From contig NZ_JAOSZE010000021.1 in assembly GCF_025630775.1 (NCBI RefSeq), positions 105,159 to 169,158 of the forward strand: 64,000 nt of DNA, in the 5' to 3' direction. This stretch comes from Actinoplanes sp. KI2. Lineage in GTDB: Bacteria; Actinomycetota; Actinomycetes; Mycobacteriales; Micromonosporaceae. A program made the translations under genes and the position numbers. Below, in pieces: positions 40,994-50,512 of this stretch (the stretch's first letter is position 1; each line of letters opens with the position of its first letter). Below the pieces are notes generated by a model. That model worked only from the letters and a program-made list of their open reading frames with translations. It was not told the DNA's origin and searched no databases.

Positions 40994-41376
40994 GCCCCGG
41001 CCGGCTGGAAGAGCTCGACCGCGTTGCCGGCCGGGTCGTCCAGGACGACCTGCCGGCCGCCGGGGCCGCTGATCACGTCGTTGCGGAAGACGACGCCGGC
41101 CGCGCGCAGCCGGGCGACCTCGGCGTCGATGTCCTCGACGATCAGCTCGATCCGGTTCCAGCCGCCGGGACCGGGCCGGCGGCCGTCCGGCATGGCGCGG
41201 CCGGCCGAGCTGCTCGGGCCGGACAGCAGCAGGCGCAGGTTGCCGCGGCGGATTTCGGCGAAGGCCGGCGGGGCCACCCACTCCCCGGGCTTGAACCCGA
41301 GGTGGGCGGTGTAGAAGTCCAGGGCGGCCTGGACGTCGTCCACCAGGTAGCGGACGCTCACGGTGTCGGTGGTCAT
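40990..41376 (-). CDS. VOC-superfamily (glyoxalase/bleomycin-resistance-like) protein
   Basis: A 128-residue single VOC unit (VRYLVDDVQAALDFYTAHLGF; WNRIELIVEDIDAEVARLRAAG; VVLDDPAGNAVELFQP). The glutamates in IELIV and AVELFQ fit the usual metal-ligand positions. VOC proteins occur in ars operons as the C-As lyase ArsI, but the cysteine pair typical of ArsI is absent here. GGAGGAAG precedes the ATG, which overlaps the upstream gene's stop. Confidence 0.85.
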   Translation of the reverse strand: MTTDTVSVRYLVDDVQAALDFYTAHLGFKPGEWVAPPAFAEIRRGNLRLLLSGPSSSAGRAMPDGRRPGPGGWNRIELIVEDIDAEVARLRAAGVVFRNDVISGPGGRQVVLDDPAGNAVELFQPAGA

Positions 41377-42113
41377 GGTGCTTCCTCCAGGGCTTCGAGG
41401 GTGTGCAGCAGGAAGGTGATCCGTTCGTCGAGCTCGGTCGTGACGCGGTCGAACGCCGGGCGCCCGGCCGGATCGCGCGCCGGGTCGGGGACGCTCCAGT
41501 GGACCGGGCGGGAGTGGCCCGGGAACTCGGGGCAGACCTCACGCACCCGGTCGCACAGGGTGATCACCCGGTCGAAGCGCTCGGCGGTGTACTCGCTCAG
41601 GTGCTTCGAGCGGGCCGCGCCGAGCTCCACTCCCCGATCGGCCAGCGCGGCCACCGCGTACGGATGGATGGGTTTGGGGTGGCTGCCGGCGCTGAAGGCC
41701 TCGACGGCGCCGCCGGTGCGGTGCCGGAGCAGGGCCTCGGCGATCTGCGACCGCGAGCTGTTGCCGGTGCACAGGAACAGGACCCGGCGGCCCGCGACGG
41801 CCTCGGCGGCGGGCGACGGCGCGATCAGCCGCAGTCCCGGGTGCAGGGCGCCGCCGGTCTCGGCCAGCAGTGCGGAGCAGCGGGCCAGGTCGAGCGCGTA
41901 GTACGTGTCGCGCCCGTCCGCGCTGCTGCGCCGCACGGTGACCAGGCCGGCCGCACGCAGCTTGCCGAGGTGGTAGGAGACCAGGTTCTGCGGCCGGCCG
42001 AGCAGCTCGGTCAGCTCGCGCACCGGCCGGTCGCCGTGGGCCAGCTCGCTGAGCAGGAGCCAGCGCAGCGGGTGCCCGGCGGCGATCACGAACGCCGGCG
42101 GCGGTGCGGTCAC
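41373..42113 (-). CDS. ArsR-type repressor fused to LMW-phosphatase-type arsenate reductase
   Basis: A 246-residue fusion. Residues 1-95 are an ArsR winged helix (RPVRELTELLGRPQNLVSYHLGKLRAAGLV). Residues ~108-246 are a low-molecular-weight phosphatase/ArsC domain with the CX5R loop FLCTGNSSRSQIAEALL and a DP pair (VPDPARDP). It would sense and reduce arsenate in one chain, or act as a phosphatase-linked regulator. The usual ArsR metal-binding cysteine pair is not visible. It is the first gene of the VOC/small-ORF/chrA operon, behind a palindromic operator. Confidence 0.88.
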   Translation of the reverse strand: MTAPPPAFVIAAGHPLRWLLLSELAHGDRPVRELTELLGRPQNLVSYHLGKLRAAGLVTVRRSSADGRDTYYALDLARCSALLAETGGALHPGLRLIAPSPAAEAVAGRRVLFLCTGNSSRSQIAEALLRHRTGGAVEAFSAGSHPKPIHPYAVAALADRGVELGAARSKHLSEYTAERFDRVITLCDRVREVCPEFPGHSRPVHWSVPDPARDPAGRPAFDRVTTELDERITFLLHTLEALEEAP

Positions 42114-42125
42114 CCGCGCAGATTA

Positions 42126-42143
42126 CATCAAATCAATTTGATG
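42126..42143. promoter_or_regulatory. ArsR-type operator
   Basis: Perfect AT-rich palindrome CATCAAAT (42126-42133), CA, ATTTGATG (42136-42143), 13 bases upstream of the ArsR-ArsC start in an otherwise GC-rich context. It overlaps the last codon of the exonuclease gene. The half-site resembles the ATCAAA core seen at other ArsR-family sites. Confidence 0.75.
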
Positions 42144-42924
42144 CAATAGCCGGGCGATCGAGGTCGACGACGATCGGGGCGTGGTCGGACGGGCCCTTGC
42201 CCTTGCGCGCCTCCCGGTCGATCACGGCGTCGGTCACCCGCGCCGCGAGGTCCGGCGTGGCCAGCACCAGGTCGATGCGCATGCCCTTGTTCATGTGGAA
42301 CATCCCGGCTCGGTAGTCCCAGTACGTGAAGGGCCGGTCGCCCTTGAGCGGGCGCCCGACGATGTCGCGCAGCCCCAGGTCGCGGATGGCGGCGAGGGCG
42401 TCGCGCTCGGGCGGGGTGACGTGGGTGGAGCCGACGAACACCGCGGGGTCCCAGACGTCCTCGTCGGTGGGCGCCACGTTGAAGTCTCCCGCGATGATCA
42501 GCGGGCCCTCGCTGAGGGACGACGCGAGCGAGTCGCGCAGCGCCGCCAGCCAGGAGAGCTTGTAAACATAGTGCGGATCCTCGGGCGTCCGACCATTGGG
42601 GACATAGACCGAAATAAACCTGATATCGCCGCAAAGGGCGCCGATGCAGCGCGCCTCGGGATCGGGAAATCCGGGCTCGCCCGGAAATCCGTTACGGATG
42701 TCGGCGAGGCCGACCCGGGACAGCAGGGCGACACCGTTCCACCGGCCCTGACCGTAGGCGGCGGTTTCGTAGCCGAGCTCGGCGACCTCGGCGGAGGGGA
42801 AGCCGTCGGCCGGGACCTTGGTCTCCTGCAGGCAGACGACGTCGGGTTTCGTGCCGTCCAGCCACTCCAGCAGCCGCGGCAGCCGGGCCTTGACCGAGTT
42901 GATGTTCCACGTGGCGAAGCGCAT
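42133..42924 (-). CDS. xthA: exodeoxyribonuclease III (AP endonuclease)
   Basis: A 263-residue base-excision-repair nuclease of the exonuclease III/APE1 family: MRFATWNINSVKARLPRL, the metal-ligand Glu in CLQETK, YVPNGR, IIAGDFNVAPTDEDVW and the catalytic SDHAPI. All catalytic residues are present. The stop codon lies in the ArsR-type operator. Confidence 0.95.
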   Translation of the reverse strand: MRFATWNINSVKARLPRLLEWLDGTKPDVVCLQETKVPADGFPSAEVAELGYETAAYGQGRWNGVALLSRVGLADIRNGFPGEPGFPDPEARCIGALCGDIRFISVYVPNGRTPEDPHYVYKLSWLAALRDSLASSLSEGPLIIAGDFNVAPTDEDVWDPAVFVGSTHVTPPERDALAAIRDLGLRDIVGRPLKGDRPFTYWDYRAGMFHMNKGMRIDLVLATPDLAARVTDAVIDREARKGKGPSDHAPIVVDLDRPAIASN

Positions 42925-42943
42925 CAGCCCAGCCTGCCCTATC

Positions 42944-43080
42944 GCGGCCGGGCGTGGCGGTCACGAGCGGCCGGGCGTGGCGGTCACGAACGGCCGGGCG
43001 TGGCGGTCACGAACGGCCGGGCGTGGCGGTCACGAACGGCCGGGCGTGGCGGTCACGAGCCGCCGAGCGTGGCGGTCACG
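42944..43080. repeat. 23-bp tandem repeat array
   Basis: Six copies of a 23-bp unit (core GGCGTGGCGGTCACGAACGG), spaced exactly 23 bp at 42959, 42982, 43005, 43028, 43051 and 43074, upstream of xthA. No spacers. Frames across it are open in several registers and are artefacts. Confidence 0.93.
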
Positions 43081-43156
43081 GGCGGCGGACCGCCGCCGTC
43101 AGCGCCGCGGCGAGCCCCGCGGTGAGCATGAGGAGAACACTCACCAGCGCGATCAT
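43076..43156 (-). CDS. 26-residue small membrane peptide
   Basis: An ORF of 26 codons (MIALVSVLLMLTAGLAAALT, then AAVRRP) preceded by GGAGG at good spacing. It consists of one hydrophobic span followed by a positive tail, like known small single-pass proteins. It overlaps the last unit of the 23-bp repeats. It is too short for routine gene finders. Existence is likely from the start signals; function unknown. Confidence 0.5.
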   Translation of the reverse strand: MIALVSVLLMLTAGLAAALTAAVRRP

Positions 43157-43233
43157 CAGGGGTCCTCCAGAAATGTGATCCGGGTTACCGCAGGTCACGA
43201 ATGATGCCCGACGAATCGCGCGGGCGCCAGTGG

Positions 43234-45504
43234 TCAGTCGTGCCCGGCGAGCGTCGCCGCGGCGCCGGACGCGCGCCAATGCGCCGCGAACTCGGCCGGC
43301 GGCACGGCCGGTCCCCACAGCCAGCCCTGGCCGTTGGTCACCCCGATCCGGGCGAGCACGTCCCGCTGCAGCCGGGTCTCCACCCCCTCGGCGATCACGC
43401 TGAGCCGCAGCGCCTGGCTCATCGCCACGATCGCCCGGACCAGCTCGCCGGCCTCCTCGTCGGCGCCCAGCCCGGTCACGAACGAGCGGTCGATCTTGAC
43501 ACCGGTGACCGGGAAGCGGCGCAGGTAGCCGAGCCCGGAGAAGCCGGTGCCGAAGTCGTCGATCAGCAGCTGCACGCCCAGCTCGCGCAGCTCGTAGACG
43601 ACCCGGGAGGTGTCGCTGGAGCTGTCCATCATCACCGACTCGGTCATCTCCAGGGCCACCACCCCGGCCGGCACCCCGAAGCGGAGCAGCTCGGCCGAGA
43701 GCACCAGCGGGAACGTGGCGTCGGACAGCTGCTTCGCGGAGACGTTGATGGACAGGTAGAAGTCCTCGGCCACGGTCCCGTCGGCCCGCCACGCGGCGAG
43801 CTGGCGCAGGGCCTCCTGGCGTACGTAGGTGCCGATCGCCCGGATCAGCCCGGCGTCCTCGGCGAGCGGGATGAACACGGCCGGCGAGATCGGACCGCGC
43901 TCCGGATGCACCCAGCGGACCAGCGCCTCGGCGCCGAGCGGCCGGCCGGTCTCCAGCCGGACGATCGGCTGGTAGGCCACCCAGAGCTCGCCCTCGCCGA
44001 GCGCCCGGCGCAGCGCGACCTCCAGCTCGATCCGCTCGCGTACCTGGTCGTGCATCGACCGGTCGAAGACCGTCGCCTGCCCGGGCCCCTCCGCCTTCGC
44101 CTGGTACATCGCCGTGTCGGCGTCGCGCATCAGCTCCTCGGGGTCGCCGTCCAGCCCGGCCGAGGCGATGCCGATCGAGGCGCTGATCTTCAGCTCGAAG
44201 TCGCGGACCACGAACGGGCGGTCGAAGCAGGCCCGCGCCGAGTCCAGCAGGCGGCGGGCGTACGCGTTGTCGCCGATCGCCGTGAGCACGAACTCGTCGC
44301 CGCCGAGGGCCGCGACCCGGACGTCGGACGGCACCCGGGCGCGCAGTCGCTCGGCGACCTCGATGACGAGCCGGTCGCCGGTGTCGTGGCCCCACGAGTC
44401 GTTGACGTACTTGAAGCCGTCCAGGTCGAGCAGCAGCACCCAGACCGACTCGTCGCCGGGCGCCAGGTAGCCGAGCAGACGCTCGATCTCGTGGCTGATC
44501 ATCCGCCGGTTCGGCAGCCCGGTCAGCGCGTCGTGGGTGGCCTGGTGCTCGGCGAAGCTCTGGGCGCTGGCCTGCGCCTGCACCGCGGTGATCGCGCGCA
44601 GCAGCAGGAGCGTGACGATCAGCATGCCGACCGCCGCGATCACCAGCCGGTGGCCGGCGGTGTCGCCGATCGCCAGGACCAGCACGTACGGGGCGATCAG
44701 GGCCGGGATGAGCAGCGCCATCCGCCGCCCGGACCAGGCCGCGACCGGCGGGCGGGACGGGCGGCCCAGCAGCACCGCGGACGGGTGCAGCGCGGTGACC
44801 CCGAGCAGCACGTACGCGAGCAGGAACGGCACGTCCAGCAGCGGCGAGGTGTACAGCTTGCCCTGAGCGCCGATGATCGCGTACGCGACGTCGCCGGTGA
44901 GCAGCATCGTCATCGACGCCAGCAGGGTGATCAGGCTGAGCGGCCAGCTCCGGGCCGTGAAGGTGAGGCTGAGCACGAGCATCAGCACCACCACGTCGAA
45001 CAGCGGGTAGAGCCCGGCCAGCATCGACACGATCTCGGGCCGGTCGCCGATCCGGGCCGCGGGCAGCGCCAGCAGCAGCACGCTGGCCAGGCCGGCGGAG
45101 AGGCAGACGATCAGGCCATCCAGCACGGAGTGCCATTCGAGACTCTGCCGGGCCCGCAGCAGGATGGTCAGGAAGGCACAGAGCAGCAGGTAGCCGGGGA
45201 TGGTGAAGGCGTCGGCGATCAGCGGCAGACCGGCGGCGGTGACGATCGGCCGCAGGATCACGCCGATCAGGAAGGACAGCGAGGCCGCCGCGATCAGCGG
45301 CCAGGCGGTGCGGGGCTCGGCGGCGAGCCGCCGCGGGCCGACGGTGCAGGCCACGACCGTGCCCGCGCCGATCAACAGCGCGCAGACGCTGTTCACGGCG
45401 GGCGAAAGGTCGAACAGATATACGGCCGTCGCCGCCACCCCGCCGAGAGCGAACAGCCGCCACATTCCGGTCATCAACGGTTCAGATCGGCGCGTTACGC
45501 CCAA
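43234..45504 (-). CDS. membrane-bound GGDEF-EAL cyclic-di-GMP protein
   Basis: A 756-residue protein. The N-terminal ~300 residues hold about nine hydrophobic spans (a sensor-like membrane module). A diguanylate cyclase domain with intact AALGGDEFVL follows, but without an RxxD inhibitory site at the usual place. A C-terminal EAL phosphodiesterase domain has EALVRW, EMTES, DDFGTGFSGL, VKIDRSFV and EGVET, all intact. It may thus make or degrade c-di-GMP. The start is a TTG at 45504 or an ATG ten codons later; no strong ribosome site distinguishes them. Confidence 0.92.
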   Translation of the reverse strand: MGVTRRSEPLMTGMWRLFALGGVAATAVYLFDLSPAVNSVCALLIGAGTVVACTVGPRRLAAEPRTAWPLIAAASLSFLIGVILRPIVTAAGLPLIADAFTIPGYLLLCAFLTILLRARQSLEWHSVLDGLIVCLSAGLASVLLLALPAARIGDRPEIVSMLAGLYPLFDVVVLMLVLSLTFTARSWPLSLITLLASMTMLLTGDVAYAIIGAQGKLYTSPLLDVPFLLAYVLLGVTALHPSAVLLGRPSRPPVAAWSGRRMALLIPALIAPYVLVLAIGDTAGHRLVIAAVGMLIVTLLLLRAITAVQAQASAQSFAEHQATHDALTGLPNRRMISHEIERLLGYLAPGDESVWVLLLDLDGFKYVNDSWGHDTGDRLVIEVAERLRARVPSDVRVAALGGDEFVLTAIGDNAYARRLLDSARACFDRPFVVRDFELKISASIGIASAGLDGDPEELMRDADTAMYQAKAEGPGQATVFDRSMHDQVRERIELEVALRRALGEGELWVAYQPIVRLETGRPLGAEALVRWVHPERGPISPAVFIPLAEDAGLIRAIGTYVRQEALRQLAAWRADGTVAEDFYLSINVSAKQLSDATFPLVLSAELLRFGVPAGVVALEMTESVMMDSSSDTSRVVYELRELGVQLLIDDFGTGFSGLGYLRRFPVTGVKIDRSFVTGLGADEEAGELVRAIVAMSQALRLSVIAEGVETRLQRDVLARIGVTNGQGWLWGPAVPPAEFAAHWRASGAAATLAGHD

Positions 45505-45507
45505 GTT

Positions 45508-46347
45508 TTAGGTCATAGCACCGGCTTTGCGATCGGATGGCAACCGTGGCACGGGGACGGACCGGCCGTGCACGAAGATCGTCGGGCAGGCGCCGCGGTG
45601 CAACACCTCCCGGGCCACCGCGCCGAGCAGCCCGGCGTCGCGGGTCCCGCGCGGCCCGAGGACGATCACCCGGCCGCGGCGGGAGGCCAGCACCAGCGTG
45701 GGGCCGGGCGCGCCGGCCAGCAGCCGGGTGTGCGCGGCGGGCGCCGCCTCGGCGGCCTCGGCGAGCACCTGGCGGCCCTGCTCCTCGTCCGCACCGCCGT
45801 ACTCACGCACCACGTGCAACACCTCCAGGGTCGCCCGCCGGCGGCGGCTCTCGGCGAGCGCGTGCCGCAGGGCGCGCATCCCGTTCGCCGACCCGTCCAC
45901 CGCCGCGAGCACCGCACCGCGCGGCGGCCGCGGCCCGCGCGCCACCAGCACCGGGCACCAGGACCGGGCCACCGCCTGCACCAGCACCGAGCCCGGCGGC
46001 AGCCACGGCGTGGTGGCCAGGTCGTCGTCGCCGAGCACCAGCAGCACGGCCGCCCGGCTCAGCCGCAGCAGCACCCGGTCGGGCAGGCCGTCCACCAGTT
46101 GTCCCGTCACCCGGACCCCGGGTGTGGAACGCTGGGCGGTGAGGACCGCCTCGCCAACCACCTGTGAGGCGGCCCGTCGAGCCCGGTCGTAGTCCATCCC
46201 GGCGCCCGGCGGGCCATGACTGGGCCAGGTGAACGCGTGAACGACTTTGAGCTGACAGCCGCGGGAAACGGCCTCGCGGGCGGCCAGCCGCACCGCGGCC
46301 AGGCCCGCCGACGTGCCGGTCACACCGACCACGACAGGGTTGCGCAC
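45508..46347 (-). CDS. universal stress protein, two tandem Usp domains
   Basis: A 279-residue tandem UspA protein (VVVGVTGTSAGLAAVRLAAR in domain 1; GAVLAAVDGSANGMRALRHA in domain 2). The ATP-binding G-x2-G-x9-G-S/T motif is only partly kept in both halves. The GTG at 46347 has GCGGAGG upstream. It ends 4 bases before the start of the GGDEF-EAL gene, so the two are probably co-transcribed. Confidence 0.85.
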   Translation of the reverse strand: MRNPVVVGVTGTSAGLAAVRLAAREAVSRGCQLKVVHAFTWPSHGPPGAGMDYDRARRAASQVVGEAVLTAQRSTPGVRVTGQLVDGLPDRVLLRLSRAAVLLVLGDDDLATTPWLPPGSVLVQAVARSWCPVLVARGPRPPRGAVLAAVDGSANGMRALRHALAESRRRRATLEVLHVVREYGGADEEQGRQVLAEAAEAAPAAHTRLLAGAPGPTLVLASRRGRVIVLGPRGTRDAGLLGAVAREVLHRGACPTIFVHGRSVPVPRLPSDRKAGAMT

Positions 46348-46511
46348 CGGTCTCACCTCCGCTCCGAGACTGCGCACCATTATCTATGCAAGAACGCCAC
46401 TCTTCGTGATCAATCCCTCAGCCGGTGGCCGCCTGATGACCCATTCAGGTTGAGGGTTTACGGTGAACGACAAATTCTTGTGGACATCTGCCGGTGAAGT
46501 GAGGGAAATAC

Positions 46512-47795
<1,284 letters not shown>

Positions 47796-47812
47796 TCAAT
47801 TCCGCGAGAAAG

Positions 47813-47840
47813 CGCCCCGCCGATTCCGATCGGCGGGGCG
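47813..47840 (+). terminator. Rho-independent terminator of gltA
   Basis: Perfect 12-bp arms CGCCCCGCCGAT (47813-47824) and its complement (47829-47840) with a TCCG tetraloop, followed by TTCTACTCTTT. Confidence 0.94.
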
Positions 47841-47855
47841 TTCTACTCTTTGTTC

Positions 47856-48530
47856 ATGAGCACGACACCGGCCGGACTCCTGCAGGCCTGGCGCGAGCCC
47901 GCCACCCGGGCCGTCTCCCGCCTGATCCCCGGCGACGTCATCTGGTACGTCGACACCACCGACCCGGTGTTCGCGCTGACCTTCGACGACGGCCCCTCGC
48001 CGACCAGCACGCCCGGCCTGCTCTCGGTGCTCGCCGAGCACGGCGCGAAGGCCACCTTCTTCCTGGTGGGTGAGCGGGTCCAGGCCCACCCCGGGCTGGT
48101 CGCCGACATCGTCGCCGCCGGTCACGAGATCGCCAACCACCTGATGCGGGACGAGCGCTCGGCGCTGATCCCCGACCGTCAGTTCCGCCGTGACCTGGCC
48201 CGCACCACCGAGCTGCTCGCGCCGCACGGCCCGGTCCGCTGGTTCCGTCCCGGTTCCGGCGTCTTCACCCCGCGCATGCTCCGCTCCGCCGCCGAGCAGA
48301 ACCTGCAGGCCGTCCTCGGCACGCTGGTGGCTGGAAACCGGGGCCTGCCCTCCGACGACCGGATCGCCCGCTCCCTGCTCCCCAGCCTGCGCCCCGGCTC
48401 GATCCTCGTCCTGCACGAGGGCACCCCGCAGCGCCGGGGCGTGGTGCAGACGACCGAGGAGCTGCTGTCGGCGCTCGACGGTCTGACCGCGGTCACGGTC
48501 GCCGACCTCGTGAACCGAGCAAAACCATGA
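47856..48530 (+). CDS. polysaccharide deacetylase (NodB domain)
   Basis: A 224-residue carbohydrate esterase family 4 protein: ALTFDDGPSPTST (metal-binding Asp pair) and HEIANHLMRDE (HxxxH-like second motif, with His...His four apart). Motif 3 is RWFRPGSGVF and the C-terminal LVLHEG carries the last His. No signal peptide is evident, so it may act intracellularly or on lipid-linked sugars, or be non-classically exported. The ATG at 47856 lies just beyond the gltA terminator; no leader space for a separate promoter is obvious. Confidence 0.88.
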   Translation: MSTTPAGLLQAWREPATRAVSRLIPGDVIWYVDTTDPVFALTFDDGPSPTSTPGLLSVLAEHGAKATFFLVGERVQAHPGLVADIVAAGHEIANHLMRDERSALIPDRQFRRDLARTTELLAPHGPVRWFRPGSGVFTPRMLRSAAEQNLQAVLGTLVAGNRGLPSDDRIARSLLPSLRPGSILVLHEGTPQRRGVVQTTEELLSALDGLTAVTVADLVNRAKP

Positions 48531-48565
48531 TTTCGTACGCGGCGGCCGCGGCGTAGTCTTCGCCC

Positions 48566-49276
48566 GTGGGACTGCAGTTCACCACGCGCCGGTCGGATTC
48601 GCCGTGGGTCGACAGTGTCTGGACGTGCACGAGCGAGCAGGTCACCACGATGACCTCGGTCGCCGAGGCACGGTGGGGTCTGGTCTTCTGGGAGCAGGCC
48701 GGCCGGGCGTACGCGAGCATCACCGGTCCCGAGACCCGGACCCGCACGGCGCCGGTGCCCGAGGGCGCGACCTTCACGGGCATCGACTTCGCCGTCGGCA
48801 CCTCGTTGCGGGCCATGCCCACGGCGACGCTGGTCGACGGCGGCATCGGCCTGCCCGACACCACCCGCCGGACGTTCCGGCTGGACGGCGCCCGCTGGCG
48901 GACGCCCGGCCTGGACGACGCCGAGGCCCTGGTGGCGAGCCTCGTGCGGGCCGGGATCGTGGTCCGCGACCCGCTCGTCGCCGACGTGCTGCGCGGCCAC
49001 CGCCCGGCCGTCTCGGGGCGCACGGTCGAACGCCGGTTCCGCGCCGCGACGGGCCTGACCCGGGGCGCGGTCCGGCAGATCGAACGGGCCCGCACGGCGG
49101 CGGCATCGCTGGCCGCCGGCGACCCGGCCGCCGACGTCGTGGCCCGGCTCGACTACTTCGACGAGCCACATCTCGCGCGGGCGCTGCGTGCCTACGTCGG
49201 ACGGACCGCCGGACAGCTGCGCGAGGGCGCCGGCGGCGCGATCGGCCTCGACGTGGATCAGCGCCTGACGTCGTAG
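48566..49276 (+). CDS. AraC-like transcriptional regulator
   Basis: A 236-residue protein with an N-terminal AraC-type sensing part and a C-terminal AraC double HTH (VERRFRAATGLTRGAVRQIE; VVARLDYFDEPHLARALRAY). GTG start. Its 3' end overlaps the convergent reductase-like gene by 19 bases, and it may regulate that gene. Confidence 0.85.
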   Translation: MGLQFTTRRSDSPWVDSVWTCTSEQVTTMTSVAEARWGLVFWEQAGRAYASITGPETRTRTAPVPEGATFTGIDFAVGTSLRAMPTATLVDGGIGLPDTTRRTFRLDGARWRTPGLDDAEALVASLVRAGIVVRDPLVADVLRGHRPAVSGRTVERRFRAATGLTRGAVRQIERARTAAASLAAGDPAADVVARLDYFDEPHLARALRAYVGRTAGQLREGAGGAIGLDVDQRLTS

Positions 49277-49836
49277 ACCAGCTTCAGGATCCCGTTCGAG
49301 TAGCTCTCCGACTCGCGCAGCGTCAGCATGTGCTTGTCCCGGTCGGCCCGGCCGAACAGGCTCTTCCCCGCGCCGAGCAGCACCGGGAAGACCAGCAGGT
49401 GGTACCGGTCGATCAGGCCCGCGTCCGACAGTCGCCGGGCCAGCTCCGCGCTCCCGTGGATGAAGATGGCGCCGCCGTCGGCCTCCTTGAGCGCGGCGAC
49501 GTCCTCGGTCGAGCGCAGGATGGTCGTCGGCCCCCACCCGCTGACCAGGGCGTCCTCGGGCAGCGTGGCGGACACCACGTACTTGGGCAGGTCCTTGTAG
49601 CCGGCGTGGTCCGCCGACCCGGGCCAGACCGGCGCGAACGCCTCGTAGCTGCGCCGGCCGAACATCAGCGCCGTCGTGTCGGCGAGCTCCTCACCCTTCA
49701 GCGACCAGGCCTCCGGGACGAACTCGAGGTCCTTGACCACCCACCCGCCGCTGCGGTGCTCCTCCCCGGGCCCGCCGCCGGGCGAGTCCACGACGCCGTC
49801 GAGCGACATGAAACCGGTGTAGACCAGGTCACGCAT
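49258..49836 (-). CDS. dihydrofolate-reductase-like (RibD_C) protein
   Basis: A 192-residue protein of the RibD C-terminal/DHFR-like family (LVYTGFMSLDGVVDSPGGG; ALMFGRRSYEAFAPVWPG; FIHGSAELARRLSDAGLID; LVFPVLLGAGKSLF). Family members are NADPH-dependent reductases of uncertain physiological substrate. The ATG at 49836 follows GAGGAG by 6 bases. Confidence 0.9.
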   Translation of the reverse strand: MRDLVYTGFMSLDGVVDSPGGGPGEEHRSGGWVVKDLEFVPEAWSLKGEELADTTALMFGRRSYEAFAPVWPGSADHAGYKDLPKYVVSATLPEDALVSGWGPTTILRSTEDVAALKEADGGAIFIHGSAELARRLSDAGLIDRYHLLVFPVLLGAGKSLFGRADRDKHMLTLRESESYSNGILKLVYDVRR

Positions 49837-50136
49837 GCTGTTTCTCCTCATGCTCGCGAGTTGCCGGGTTCACGCTAGATCGCGGCCGGGGCGACGGTCT
49901 TGGACAGAAACGACAGCGGCCGGCGCTCTAAATGGGTCGCGACGATGAACGGTGCCCGGCTAACGTGACCGCATGATCCTGATGCTCTGAGATGGTGGCC
50001 GCCGGTAGCGGCCGCACAGCGTTCCGGCTCCGGGCGCTCCGGCGGGTTGTCCGCCGTGGAGACGCCGGCGTGCCGACGCCCGGAGCAAACACCCCCTCTC
50101 CACGGCATCCTTCTGCCAGTTTCCGGAGGTTTCCGT
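49837..50136. other. intergenic region without recognised gene
   Basis: About 300 bases with no supported gene. It contains a GC-rich hairpin (GGTGGCCGCC with GGCGGCC-like complement near 49993-50014) and a minimal ATG ATC CTG ATG CTC TGA peptide at 49973-49990 that could be a leader or chance. The ribosome site for the next small gene is at its end. Confidence 0.5.
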
Positions 50137-50364
50137 ATGCCCTTCTCCGTGCATGTCGATCAGAAAGAGCTCGCGGTACGCGATCTCGCGGCCGGACTCG
50201 CCCGGCCGTCCACCGAGGCCACCGCGTCCGAACGGCGCGACGCGTCCGGCGCCGGGCGCCGCGGCGGCCGGGACGACCGGCAGGCGGCTCGCGGGCAGTC
50301 CGGGCGCGACCACGCCCGGGCCGGCGGCGGGAAGTCGCGGTCCTACGCGTTCCGCCGCAGCTAG
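50137..50364 (+). CDS. small basic hypothetical protein
   Basis: A 75-residue protein with GGAGG before the ATG. An ordered opening (MPFSVHVDQKELAVRDLAAG) is followed by an Arg/Gly-rich disordered tail ending GKSRSYAFRRS. No family recognised. A nucleic-acid-binding or ribosome-associated role is possible from the charge only. It is followed by a 148-base gap before the N-oxygenase operon and is probably a separate unit. Confidence 0.6.
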   Translation: MPFSVHVDQKELAVRDLAAGLARPSTEATASERRDASGAGRRGGRDDRQAARGQSGRDHARAGGGKSRSYAFRRS

Positions 50365-50512
50365 GACAGGTATCGAAGTCGGTGGGTCGCGTCGGCGAAC
50401 GTGGTGAAGCCGACCGACGTACCTGACGAACCACGTATCGGCCGTCGGTTACCCACTCGGTCTGCACCTAGCATCGATTCATGCCGGTGCTGACGACGAG
50501 GAGAACGAGGCC

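Noticed and set aside
42944..43080. CRISPR array
   Set aside because: The 23-bp units are contiguous with no spacers, and no cas genes are near.
43201..46167. 988-codon plus-strand ORF
   Set aside because: Antisense to the GGDEF-EAL and Usp genes; its residue mix is Arg/Gly/Ala/His-rich with no family pattern.
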